DNA from: Macquaria australasica
Lineage: Eukaryota; Chordata; Actinopteri; Centrarchiformes; Percichthyidae
Direction: 5' to 3'
Assembly (NCBI GenBank): GCA_005408345.1
Contig: SEMN01000045.1
Location: forward strand, 1,853,001 to 1,917,000
DNA length: 64,000 bases
Made by a program: the position numbers and the translations under genes. Of the stretch, positions 54,601-64,000 are shown in pieces (positions within the stretch are counted from its first letter, which is position 1; every line of letters begins with the position of its first letter). The notes beneath the pieces were generated by a model, which was not told the origin of the DNA, made no database searches, and was given only the letters and a program-made list of their open reading frames with translations.

Positions 54601-55086
54601 CAGCACTAATGTAATTTAATGTACAATCATTCTGCATATTTTGCAACAGCATGAAAAGGCCAGTAAAAATGTATCTTCACGCTGAAAACCATTATATTAG
54701 TTAAAGCTATTAGCTGCAGGCGTTCACCTTGTTTTACCGACTTTGATAATAAGAAATAATAATGAATGGGCAGCACTGTAACACCTCAGTGGATTCAGAA
54801 CTGTTTCTTTGAGAAAAGTTACGAGCTTGAAGCCAAGCTTAATTTTTAAATAAATAAACAAAGGTTTCTGTTGCAGTTTAACAGGTTAAAACTTGGATTA
54901 ACAGGTAAACAGTGGCAGCTCGTCAGGTTTTACCGGTGGGTCTGCAGCACCTTTAGCCATGTTAGCAGGCTCATTTCATAAGCTGCTGTCCCAAACACAA
55001 AGGAGGCTGAATAAATGCCTTACGCCGTGCACGTGGTATCCATACGTTCCTCCTTCGGATACTTCTGAACTCTGTGATAACCCCAT
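51684..55086 (-). CDS. gorasp1: Golgi reassembly-stacking protein 1 (GRASP65), complete, nine exons
   Basis: Peripheral Golgi protein that tethers cisternae by forming trans-oligomers. Exons (minus): 55024-55086, 54141-54221, 53846-54049, 53631-53717, 53372-53502, 52968-53100, 52519-52627, 52259-52402, 51684-52162. These total 1431 bp, giving 476 aa plus stop; human is about 440 aa. MGLSQSS provides the N-myristoylation glycine with Ser at position 6. Two PDZ-like GRASP modules follow (about residues 15-205). Conserved landmarks are SPAEKARLQPFFDFI, SNMWGGQGLLGASVRFCS, SPAALAGLQPHSDYI and [20 protein letters not shown]. The C-terminal part is Ser/Pro/acidic and poorly conserved, as usual for the regulatory (phosphorylated) tail. 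PPPIQRVMDPGF distinguishes it from GORASP2. All junctions are GT-AG. The last two exons are separated by a 96-nt intron that is open in frame, so a 508-aa read-through form is possible. Confidence 0.96.
52163..52258 (-). other. 96-nt in-frame mini-intron of gorasp1 (possible retained intron)
   Basis: Begins GTAAGTCAGG and ends with a pyrimidine-rich TCCTGTCGTACAG, so it has good splice sites. Its length is a multiple of three and it contains no stop, so both spliced (GVEELEDSV) and retained forms are readable. The encoded insert is cysteine/aromatic-rich and unlike the flanking Ser/Pro tail, which favours splicing. Confidence 0.7.
52730..52925 (-). repeat. Interspersed repeat E, copy 3, in gorasp1 intron 6
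   Basis: Contains GCTGAAACAATTGGTTGATTCA and CACTTAATTGAAAAGTAACC, plus a hairpin TCTAGCATGTGTGCTAGA at its centre. Confidence 0.55.
54395..54610 (-). repeat. Interspersed repeat E, copy 4, in gorasp1 intron 1
   Basis: Starts AACTAGAGATTATTTTCTATTATGG and ends CAGATAATCGACTAATCATTTCAGCAC, the two ends of the family. Confidence 0.6.
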
Positions 55087-55330
55087 TTCTGCCAGGAACT
55101 TTTAGATGTTAGCTAATATCGTCAGAAAGCGACAAAGTGTGCGAGAAGTATTACGGTTGACAGTCCGCGGCCATCTTGTCTGCAGTCCAAAACAATCGAA
55201 CGTCGCTGGTGTCGAACGCGGACGCGCGCGCGCACGCTTACACCGCGCAGCCGCGTCGTGTCCCAGCGTCGATATTATATACTGAAGCTGTGCCAACGAG
55301 GCCACTGCAGTAACATGAGCTCTACGGTGA
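55087..55330 (-). promoter_or_regulatory. gorasp1 leader and CpG-rich promoter
   Basis: Immediately upstream of the gorasp1 ATG. 55190-55260 is the most CpG-dense stretch of the neighbourhood (GACGCGCGCGCGCACGC and CCGCGCAGCCGCGTCG). A housekeeping-type CpG promoter is expected for this gene. The transcription start is not located. Confidence 0.6.
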
Positions 55331-55849
55331 AATCTGTTACTCAGTTATGGAGTATGTAATGATGTAAAGCCCTTAAACGTGGCATTTTCTGAATCATAGG
55401 TTCAAAAGTGGCAGCACTTTAAAAACAACTAGGAGAACAGACCGCGTCACAGCAGGGAAAGCACAGGTGAAATTATAAACATTAAAAACTACTCTCTTTC
55501 ATTTGAGTGGGCCAGTTCCAGGGTCTTGGAACAAAGGAACTGAGTCCTCATTAATGTGAATAGTTAAGCCTGTGCTTTTCCTGCCATGAAGAGTCAAAAT
55601 GTCTGCCATGAAAAAGACCTATTAAGGCTACATAGTGGATACTGTACTGAATCAATACATAATTTTAGTGTATAAAGGAAGCCAAAGGAAAACTTTTAAG
55701 TAGGTCTTCATCTTGGATGTGCACTATTAGAATCCTGAATCACAGTCATTACAGCATTATATCAAGCCAAAGATAATAGTCCCATGAACGTCACTGTCAT
55801 TATCATAATTGCTCCAATAACTTGATGCTTGTCCAGTCTTGGTTTCTTC
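55331..55849. other. Spacer between gorasp1 promoter and the BEL/Pao element
   Basis: About 520 bp without a recognisable gene. It holds a weak match to repeat C near 55560-55610. Confidence 0.6.
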
Positions 55850-55854
55850 ACATG
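55850..55854. repeat. Target site duplication ACATG (left; right copy 63531-63535)
   Basis: ACATG directly precedes the 5' LTR and directly follows the 3' LTR, so the element inserted by itself and the two LTRs belong to one insertion. Confidence 0.85.
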
Positions 55855-56198
55855 TATAGGAGCCATGTATATTTACATCATTTGTTTATTGCTCATCTCA
55901 CCTATTACGTATGGCATGATGTCACGTGGGTTGGTCCGGCAATAATCACGGTCTATTTATTCACCTGTTCACCTGCGTGGCGGGGACTGAGACGGGGTGA
56001 GTGGGGTTCTCACGTTTTCTGTTGTCCGCAAATCTCATCATCCACGTTCGTTTTTGCACATATCATTTCATGTATTGGATTTCTTTCTGTTGGACAATAA
56101 ATTTTTAAAACGCATAACTTCAGGAGTGGAGCAAAAGTGTTGCTTGTTCCCCGCCTCAGCCTCTCAGCGGCTTGTGGAGGTTTTGAGAAGTCGCTACA
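55855..56198 (+). repeat. 5' LTR of BEL/Pao element
   Basis: 344 bp, from TATAGGAGCCATG to AGTCGCTACA. Contains a polyadenylation signal AATAAA at about 56095. Differs from the 3' LTR by scattered substitutions and two indel differences. Confidence 0.93.
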
Positions 56199-56667
56199 TT
56201 TAGTCAACAGAAAGTCGGAAAGGACAGCGGTGGAGCTGCTTGGACTGCTTTGTTGGACTCGGCGATCACGCCACTGAAGGAAGGATTTGGAACCGGAGAA
56301 GTGATCGGCCCGACATTAACGCACACAACTAATGCGGTATGTAGTAACTTTATTGATTCTGACTGTGTATTGGTTGTTTGGACACAGTGCATGAATGGTT
56401 ACTGCCGCTAGTCCATTGGGGACGAAATAGTTGTTGGCTCGTGCGTGTTTGTGTGCTGGTTATGTCCGCGGCTCGGATCTCCGTGTGATTGTCTTGGCTA
56501 TGGCTGTGGTGTGGTGGTTCACGTGTTGCTAAACTAAACGCTGGGTTGTCGGCTTTGAATGCAGTTCATGCTGTTGTGGTGGCAGTGGAGTTGAATGTCG
56601 CTTATTTGCCGTATGCTTGAATATATTGATCATGCTGTGTTGACTGCTACACTGGGAAATCCTAAGG

Positions 56668-58608
56668 ATGAGTGAACCGAATAACGATTCTGATGCAAGT
56701 TGCTCTGGAAGGGATGAATCTAAGAGACAAAGAAAACTCACTGTCAAGGCTTTGGCAGGAAAAATACAAAAGCTTCAGAAAGAATGACAAGCAAACATGA
56801 ACAAAATCAAAACTCTCATTCATTCTATAAAGGATCTGATGCAAAAAGATGACAATGCTTCCCTTGTACGATCACAGCTGGAGAATTTAATGAAATTGTG
56901 TGATGATACAACTGTACAACATGAAGCAGTGATTCCCTTACTGCCTGAAGAGGAACAGGAAAAACAGAATGAATTGTTTATGCGCATCACTAAGCGTAAC
57001 ACTGGATTTATTGATGATGTAAAGACATGGTTATCTGAACTTGGAAGACATTTTCCTGACAACATGAATGTGGAGACAGCGCTTCGTCCTCATATAACTG
57101 GAAATGACCAAAATGTCCAGGATGAAACTCACACTTTAGTTGTCAAATTGCCTGATACCATGACACAAGACACACAAGATGAAATTAAACCAAGCGACAG
57201 TGTATCAAATGTTGGAAGTAGAAAATCGGGCAGACAAAGTTCTTCAGGAAGCAGGAGGTCCAGTCATTCAGCCGCCTCTTCGGCACGCATTAAAGCCGAG
57301 GCAGACATGGCTGCTCTCATCGCACGGAAACATTTATTGAAGGAGAAACATGATTTAGAAGAGCAAGAGGAGCAGCTACGGAAAAGGAAAGAACAATTTG
57401 AACTTCAAGTTGAAATCGCAGCCTCCTTGGCTAAAGTGAATGTGCTCAGAGGGTCTTCTATTCCAAGTGTTGCATCTTCAACATCTAATGGCATGGAATC
57501 ATACTTTGCGAGAGGACAAAATGGAAAGAAAACTCTCAATGCAGAAGCTAGCTCATTCCTCCCTCTAAGTGTTCAGCAGGATGGACAAATTCTGCCAGCA
57601 GGTGGCAAGGTTGATCCTCACCTAATGGGAGCAAGACCTAAGGATGGAAATGGAAAACTTCAACCTCAAACCACATTATTGGCATACACAGAGCCCCAGA
57701 AACGCCAGAACGCATCACAAAGTACCAAAGCAGACATTCCTTCATCAAATGTAACCTCCCACAATGCAGCAGTGGTGTCAGGAAGCATCGATCAGAATCC
57801 TGTATTTACAATGATGGAGAAACAAAATGAAATAACAGCCTTGTTGGTTCAACAACAGTGTCTCTCATCCTTGCCAAACCGAGAGATTCAAGTCTTTGAT
57901 GGTGATCCTTTAAAATATCAAACATTTATTCGGGCATTTGAGGACTGCATTGAAGGCAAGACCGACAACCCAAGAGACTGCTTACACTTTCTCGAGCAGT
58001 ACACCAGGGGGCAGCCAAGGGAACTTGTTAGAAGCTGTCAGCATATGGCTCCTGATGGAGGTCATGCCACAGCCAAAACTTTGTTGCGAGAGCATTTTGG
58101 GAATGAACAGAAGATTGCTTCAGCCTACATGGAAAAGGTTCTTTCATGGGCATCAATAAAATCTTAAGATATAACGGCTCTACAAGCATACAGTCTCTTT
58201 CTCCGAGGATGTTGCAACGCTATGGAAGAAGTTCAGTACATGGATGAGTTGGATATGCCTGCCAATATGTTAGCCGTTATAGAGAAACTGCCCTATAAAC
58301 TAAGGGACAGATGGAGAACTGTAGCCTGTGAGTTGCAGGAAAGGCGCAATTGCAGGGCTACATTTGGAGACATTGTAAATTTCATTGAAAAGCAAGTGAA
58401 GATTGCAACTGATCCAGTGTTTGGAGACATACAAGATACTCCAGTGCTTGCAGCAGGCAAGGAAGTGAGAAAATTCAAGTTACAGCCTCGTTATGGGGTA
58501 AAGAGGAGTAGCTTCACCACTGCTATTTCAGCTGTAGAAAAGAAAGTGGACACAGGAACCGTAATGCAGGAGAGTAGATCATTTGGTAAAAAGATGTTTG
58601 TTCTGTGA
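56668..58608 (+). pseudogene. BEL/Pao gag region (DUF1759), interrupted
   Basis: An open frame from ATG 56668 meets TGA at 56785-56787, reopens at once in the same frame (56797-58167), then meets TAA at 58165-58167 and continues in the same frame to about 58608. The N-terminal half is Ser-rich with a charged coiled-coil-like stretch (EKHDLEEQEEQLRKRKEQFE). The second half has the DUF1759 signature (FDGDPLKYQTFIRAFEDCIE and LEQYTRGQPRELV). A frameshift follows near 58575-58605. Confidence 0.9.
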
Positions 58609-59704
58609 TGGTGGACATGCATTGGAGTTGTGCCCTCTATGGGAGAAGAAGGCACATAGTGAGAAAATTGACTTCCTAAAGAAAGGTGGTGTGTGTTTTG
58701 GCTGTCTGTGCATTGGGCACCTCAGCAAAGACTGTAGGGAACGTCTCACATGTAAAGTATGCAGTCTAAAGCATCCCAGCATTCTCCATATCTACCAAAG
58801 GGAGAAGGAAAGATATCCGGAGAAGACAAGACAGCAGCTTGAGGCAGCGGAGAGCAGTGCCACGATCTCTGTTCAAACCAGTGGGCTTACTGGGGCCGGT
58901 GAGCATAACTGTAAGCTCTCCATTGTACCTGTGCAAGTCAAATCCAAGAAGGGGCACAAGACAGTGCATACTTATGCTTTCCTAGATCAAGGGAGCACAG
59001 CATCATTTTGTACAGTGGGTCTGATGAATAAGCTGAATCTCTCTGGAAGAAGAGCAAGCATTTTATTGCGAACAATGGGCCAAGAGAAGGTTATGGAAAG
59101 CTACATTGTTTCAGACTTAGAAGTGGCTGGATTGGACAGTGACTCTTACTGTGACCTACCCGACACATACACACAGAAGAGTATGCCAGTCCATAGAGGT
59201 AACATTCCTCGACAGAAAGATCTTCGAAGATGGCCTCACCTGAGACATGTACCCCTACCTGAAACTGATTCAGAGATTGAGCTGCTGATTGGCTTAAATG
59301 TGCCCAAGGCATTGGAGCCTTTGCAAGTTATCCGAAGTGTAGATGATGGACCCTATGCAGTCAAAACTATTCTAGGATGGACTGTGAATGGCCCTTTAGG
59401 AGGAGACGGCAGTTGTGAAACTGTTTGCAAACAGCCCCAGATCAGTGTCAACAGGATCTCGGTTGTAAAACTGGATGAGCTGTGGAAGCAGAAGTTTAAG
59501 GTTGACTTCCCCGAATGTGGTCAAGATGAACAGCAGGGATTGTCAAGAGAGGACTGCCAGTTTATGGACCTTGTCACAAAGTCGGCCGAACTGGTTGATG
59601 GCCATTATACACTTGGCTTACCTTTACGGAAAAGGGAAGTAAACATGCCTAACAACCCGCAAGATTGCAGAACAGCGTGCTCTCAACCTAAGGAGGACAC
59701 TTAG
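58583..59704 (+). pseudogene. BEL/Pao zinc knuckles and protease region
   Basis: Starts in a new frame with zinc-binding motifs CLFCDGGHALELC and CFGCLCIGHLSKDC (CCHC) and a third CKVC...H...H. Then comes a retropepsin-like segment YAFLDQGSTASFCT, where the catalytic triad is D-x-G, and the DUF1758 block LIGLNVPKALEPL and AVKTILGWTVNGPLGG. The frame ends at a stop after a shift near 59655-59700. Confidence 0.88.
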
Positions 59705-60679
59705 CAGAGATGCTTCATTTCACATGGAATATACTGCTTTTATGGATGATATCATCTCCAAGGGTTATGCACAGAGGGTTCCAGCTGAAGACTTGGCACG
59801 AAGTGATGGTAGGGTATGGTATCTACCGCATCATGGGGTTTCTCACCCAAAGAAAAAGAAGATTCGAGTGGTATTTGACTGTGCGGCAACATTCCAAGGG
59901 ACATCTTTGAATGACCAACTCTTACAGGGCCCAGATCTTACTAGTCCATTGATTGGAGTCATGGCTAGATTCAGAAAGGAGCCTATTGCAATCACTGCAG
60001 ACATTGAAGCCATGTTTCATCAGGTGAAGGTGCCACCTGAAGACTCAGACCTCCTGAGATTTCTCTGGTGGCCCAATGGAGTCTACAGTCAGGACTTGGT
60101 GGAGTACAGAATGACTGTTCATTTATTTGGAGCAACTTCATCACCAAGTTGTGCTAACTTCGCCCTCAGGAAATGTGCAGAAGACAACAAAGAGGATTTC
60201 AGCGACAAAGTGGTCAACACCATTCTACACAATTTCTATGTGGATGACTGCCTTGCTTCAGTTGCTACAGAGGAGGAAGCAGTATCTATCATGATCTGAG
60301 AGCCATTTGCTATAATGGAGGCTTCCTACTCACAAAATGGATTAGCAACAGTCGTCATGTGCTGGCAGCGATACCTGAAGAGCAGAGAGCCAGAGAGGTG
60401 AAGGACTTGGACCATGATCAACTTCCTGTGGAAAGAGTGTTGGGGGTACAGTGGTGTGTCCAGTCTGATACATTTAAATTCAAGATAACATTCCAAGATA
60501 GACCTCCTACCAGAAGGGGGATCCTCTCCACCGTCAGTTCGATTTATGATCCCTTGGGAATCCTGGCTCCTGTGGTCTTGTCTGCCAAGAAGATCTTACA
60601 AGATCTATGTAGAAAGGAGCTTGGTTGGGATAACACTGTACCAGCACCAATTGCTCAGGAGTGGAGGAGTTGGATGTAG
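59655..60679 (+). pseudogene. BEL/Pao reverse transcriptase region
   Basis: Frame ending at 60299 has WYLPHHGVSHPKKKKIRVVF, ITADIEAMFHQVKV and the catalytic FYVDDCLAS (YxDD). It breaks near 60298 and continues in another frame from 60359 (VERVLGVQWC and ILSTVSSIYDPLGILAPVVL) up to an in-frame TAG at 60677-60679. Confidence 0.93.
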
Positions 60680-61155
60680 GAGCTCTGTAAGCTTAAAGAC
60701 TTCAAGGTAAAGCGATGTTTGAAACCTGAAGAGTTTGGAGAAGTAACATCTGCTCAGCTACACCATTTTGCAGACGCCAGTGAGGATGGCTATGGAACAA
60801 TGACTTACCTGCTGTTACACAACAGCCATCATCAGGTGCACTGTGCTTTCATAATGGGAAAGTCCAGAGTTGCCCCATTGAAGCCAATTACGATCCCTCG
60901 AATGGAGCTTACGGCCGCCACAGTTTCAGGTCGTATGGACTTGATGTGGAGGAGGGAGCTGCAAATGCAACTTCAAGACTCAATTTTTTTGGACTGATTG
61001 CACTTCTGTAGTGAAGTATATCAACAATGAGACCTCAAGGTTTCGAACCTTTGTGGCCAACAGGGTTTCAGAGATCCTTAAAGTGTCAAGACCATCTCAG
61101 TGGAGGTATGTGAATACTTCCAGTAATCCTGCAGATTTGGCCTCTGGGGGTTGAA
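60680..61155 (+). pseudogene. BEL/Pao RNase H region
   Basis: Continues in the same frame after the TAG. HHFADASEDGYG carries the first catalytic aspartate and PITIPRMELTAA the glutamate. The frame is lost at a T-run near 60983-60990, after which TDCTSVVKYINNE and NPADLASGG appear in another frame, ending in a stop near 61153. Confidence 0.85.
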
Positions 61156-62894
61156 AGTGGAGTCATTCCTTAAAAATGTGACATTGGTGTCTGGGCCTCG
61201 GTTTCTCATCCGGCCTGAGGAGGAGTGGCCGGTAAACCCTGATGGTTCAAGAGGAATCTCACCAGAGGACCCTGAGGTCAAGAGGAGCAACACAGTGAAT
61301 ACTATTCAGACTGAAGTTGGGGAGGTTGATGCAGTTACACGCATGATCAACCATTTCTCGTCTTGGATTCACTTAAAGGATAGTATGTTGGATCCTTAGG
61401 TTTAAGAATCTACTTTTGCGTCTTGGCCAGAAGAGGAAGCAAAAAAGCCTTGCACTTGCTCAATCTGGTATTGATGAAGCCCAACAAAAGCAATCTCTGG
61501 AAAAGGAGATTCAGAGTATCAAAGCTCAGGCTAGTGGTGGTTGCCTCTCAATAGAGGAACTAAGAAAAGCTGAGTTGGAGATCATCCGCTTTTGTCAGAA
61601 AAGAAGATTCCCGGCTGAATTCTCTAGCCTGGCGAAAGGAGAAGCTGTTAAGCATAGCAGCCATATTTACAAGCTCAACCCAGTGCTCAAGGATGGGGTT
61701 TTAAGAGTTGGTGGACGGCTTAGTAGAGCAGCCATGCCCGAAGATTCTAAACATCCTGTCATACTGTCAAAAGATCTTCACATCTCTGACATCATTCTTC
61801 GACACATACATCATATGGTAGGACATTGTGGTCGTAACCACATGTTAACTACACTGCAACAAAGATATTGAATTCCAGGTGCCAGTGTGGCTATAAAGAA
61901 ATCCTGTCAAGATGTGTTGTCTGTCAGCGGTTGCATGCTGCTCCAGGGCGCCAGCAGATGGCGGACTTACCTCAGGATAGAGTTTCCCCGGATGAACCTC
62001 CATTCACACATGTTGGAGTGGACTATTTTGGACATTTTGAGGTAGCATGGAAGAAGTGTAGTGAAGAGATATGGAGTTCTCTTCACCTGCTTATCTATAA
62101 GGGCTGTCCACATTGAAGTCGCATCGTCATTGGATACTGATTCCTTTATCAATGCTCTTCGAAGCTTCATATCAAGACGTGGAAAAGTGTCAGAACTGCA
62201 CTTGGATAATGGCACCAACTTTGTGGGGGCTGAACGTGAGTTCAAAGAAGCCATTAAAAACTGGAATCTTGCTCAGATCCATGACACTCTTCTTCAGAAA
62301 GAAATCAAGTGGGTTTTCAATCCCCCATCTGGTTCACATCATGGAGGTGTATGGGAGAGGTTGATTAGATCTGTGCGAAAGGTCCTTAATTCCACTTTGA
62401 AGGTACAGTGCCTTGATGAAGAGAGTCTTCACACAGTCCTCTGTGAAGTGGAAGTGATCATCAACAGCCGTCCTATAACCAAGGCATCCACTGATCCAAA
62501 TGACCTGGAAGCACTAACCCCTAACCATCTTTTACTTCTGAAAACCAAGCCATCTCTGCCACCAGGACAGTTCAAGGAGGAAGACATATATGCCCCTCGT
62601 AGATGGAGGCAAGTCCAATACATGTCCGATCTATTTTGGAAAATATGGATTGCAGAATATCTGCCGCAACTACAAGAGCGTCAAAAGTGGTCAGGAGTAA
62701 CGTGGAACTTCATTCCTGGAGACATCGTTGTTATAGTTGATGATTCAGCACCTCGCAACTCATGGTTGACTGGAAGGATAATTCAAGCTATCCCGGACAG
62801 AAGAGGACTTGTACGGCTGGTGCGGACCAAGACCAGCTGTCTGGACAGGCCCATCACCAAAGTTTGCCTTCTACAGGAAGCAGAAGAGTCATGA
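61156..62894 (+). pseudogene. BEL/Pao integrase and DUF5641-like C-terminal region
   Basis: After a shift near 61400, the frame 61416-61871 holds the HH part of the zinc-binding domain (HIHHMVGHCGRNH). It is cut by TGA at 61869-61871 and followed by CVVCQRLHA. The catalytic core residues are visible in GVDYFG, LHLDNGTNFVG and HHGGVWERLIR (D, D, E), with another frameshift near 62050-62110. The tail (WRQVQYMSDLFWKIW, FIPGDIVVIVDD, RPITKVCLL) matches DUF5641. The frame ends at the stop at 62892-62894. Confidence 0.92.
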
Positions 62895-63141
62895 GAAATT
62901 GGAGCTGATTCTGACATATTGACTTTGACCCATTGACCTTGACACTTTTCTCAATTGGACTTAACAAAAACAGTGGTAAAATCATTATTTTATTAGGCTG
63001 ACTAGTAACTAGTAACTTATGGCCTAAAGAAGAATATGGAATTGAACACTATACTTAATGTGATTACTCCTTTGGAGTTTTCTGGATTGTCTCCTATGTT
63101 GAGTTTAGTAATTATTACTGTGTAATAATTAGGGGCCGGAC

Positions 63142-63530
63142 TATAGGAGCCATGTATATTTACATCATTTGTTAATTGCTCATCTCACCTATTACGTATG
63201 GCATGATGTCACGTGGGTTGGTCTGGCAATAATCACGGTCTATTTATTCACCTGTTCACCTGCATGGCGGGGACTGAGAGGGGGTGAGTAGGGTTCTCAC
63301 ATTTTCTGTTGACCACAAATCGCACCGCAAATCGCACTGCAAATCTCATCATCCACGTTCATTTTTGCACATATTTCATATATTGGATTTCTTTCTGTTG
63401 GACAATAAAATTTTAAAACGCAACTTCAGGAGTGGAACTGGATCATTCAAACGGCGCGTCATACAAAAGTGTTGCTTGTTCCCTGCCTCAGCCTCTCAGC
63501 AGCTTATGGAGGTTTTGAGAAGTCGCTACA
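63142..63530 (+). repeat. 3' LTR of BEL/Pao element
   Basis: 389 bp with the same termini as the 5' LTR. It has two extra copies of a short AAATCGCAC(C/T)GC unit near 63317-63340. It also carries an extra segment of about 28 bp near 63437-63465 that is absent from the 5' LTR. Confidence 0.93.
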
Positions 63531-63535
63531 ACATG

Positions 63536-64000
63536 TATTGGGGATGAGCAGAAAAATACCACTCATTAAATAAAGTTGAAAGCAGTGAATAAATAAATAA
63601 AAATGTATTTTTTTATTACTCCAAAACAGATATATTCTAAACATATTGTAAAGCACATATGGGAGAGTCCACAATTAGCCAGGCAGTCCTCTATGGACTG
63701 TTATTTTTTCATTACTGCATGTATCAAAGTGGATTATCCTGCTTATACCATGGCCAGCTGCCAGCAAAATACTGACATTTTTGTTTATCTGGGGGAATTT
63801 TTTTTGAAATGGGAACTCTTCATTGCCTTTACCTCAATGGCCTTTGGAATAAATATTACTTTAAACAACTACTCCAAAAATAGGATAAATTGTCATTAGA
63901 CAGGCATTCCAGCTATGGAATAGTAAAGGTGAGGCTACTGCATCAGAGCAGAGTGCTTCTTTGAAAATAATACATGCCCTCTGTCTAATCCAAATACTCT
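63536..64000. other. Unique flank beyond the BEL/Pao element
   Basis: AT-rich sequence with no gene I can support. A 98-codon open frame at 63603-63899 has no recognisable domain. In human the next gene would be TTC21A, but no exon of it is evident here. Confidence 0.5.

Larger units (their letters stand above)
55855..63530 (+). mobile_element. BEL/Pao LTR retrotransposon, full-length but defective
   Basis: 7676 bp with two LTRs (55855-56198 and 63142-63530) flanked by a 5-bp target duplication ACATG (55850-55854 and 63531-63535), the size typical of BEL/Pao. The internal region encodes a single gag-pol in the order DUF1759 gag, CCHC knuckles, protease (DUF1758-like), RT, RNase H, zinc-binding integrase and DUF5641-like tail, which is diagnostic of BEL/Pao. 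Many stops and frameshifts show that this copy cannot make the polyprotein. Possible polypurine stretch TTAGGGGCCGG before the 3' LTR. No canonical TGG-type primer-binding site directly follows the 5' LTR. Confidence 0.95.

Noticed and set aside
55102..55305. 67-codon minus-strand frame in the CpG-rich gorasp1 leader
   Set aside because: Arginine/alanine-rich only because of CpG composition; it lies in promoter or leader sequence.
56190..56260. Primer-binding site directly after the 5' LTR
   Set aside because: No TGG-starting tRNA-complementary stretch follows the LTR end, so no tRNA primer could be assigned.
63603..63899. 98-codon open frame after the retroelement, possible ttc21a start
   Set aside because: No TPR-like pattern, AT-rich random composition, no splice sites identified.

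Overview
The window is vertebrate nuclear DNA, almost certainly from a ray-finned (teleost, acanthomorph-like) fish. It is AT-rich, its genes are split by introns, and it is full of interspersed repeats typical of teleost genomes. All coordinates come from reading splice sites, reading frames and remembered protein families; no search was run.

Three protein genes lie in the order scn5a-like (minus strand), wdr48 (plus), gorasp1 (minus). This is the order and relative orientation of human 3p22 (SCN5A/SCN10A/SCN11A - WDR48 - GORASP1), so it is conserved microsynteny. From about 2.4 to 33.1 kb are the first 19 coding exons of a voltage-gated sodium channel alpha subunit. They encode 1220 residues: N-terminus, domains I and II, the II-III linker and domain III S1 to about S3. 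A likely 5' non-coding exon lies at about 40.5-40.9 kb, and the 3' part of the gene is beyond the left edge. Many exons have the exact lengths I recall for mammalian SCN genes, and the second intron is a clear U12-type AT-AC intron. From 42.3 to 49.0 kb is a complete 18-exon wdr48 (677 aa, WD-repeat cofactor of USP1/USP12/USP46). From 51.7 to 55.1 kb is a complete gorasp1 (GRASP65), 476 aa in nine exons. The scn5a-like gene and wdr48 are divergent; wdr48 and gorasp1 are convergent.

From 55,855 to 63,530 an old, broken BEL/Pao LTR retrotransposon sits upstream of gorasp1. It is bounded by 344-bp and 389-bp LTRs and a 5-bp target duplication. Gag (DUF1759), zinc knuckles, protease, RT, RNase H, integrase and a DUF5641-like tail are all recognisable but interrupted by stops and frameshifts.

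The introns and spacers hold several recurrent repeat families, named A-F here: a fold-back family with three copies, a family seen five times, a '-attaatcga-' type family, a MITE with terminal inverted repeats, a LINE RT fragment and a LINE/SINE tail. The most unusual non-coding object is at 22.46-23.80 kb. It is an AT-rich array with a period of about 43-44 bp in which GATATC-type and ACTAGT-type palindromes alternate, interrupted by a core containing a perfect 25-bp hairpin.
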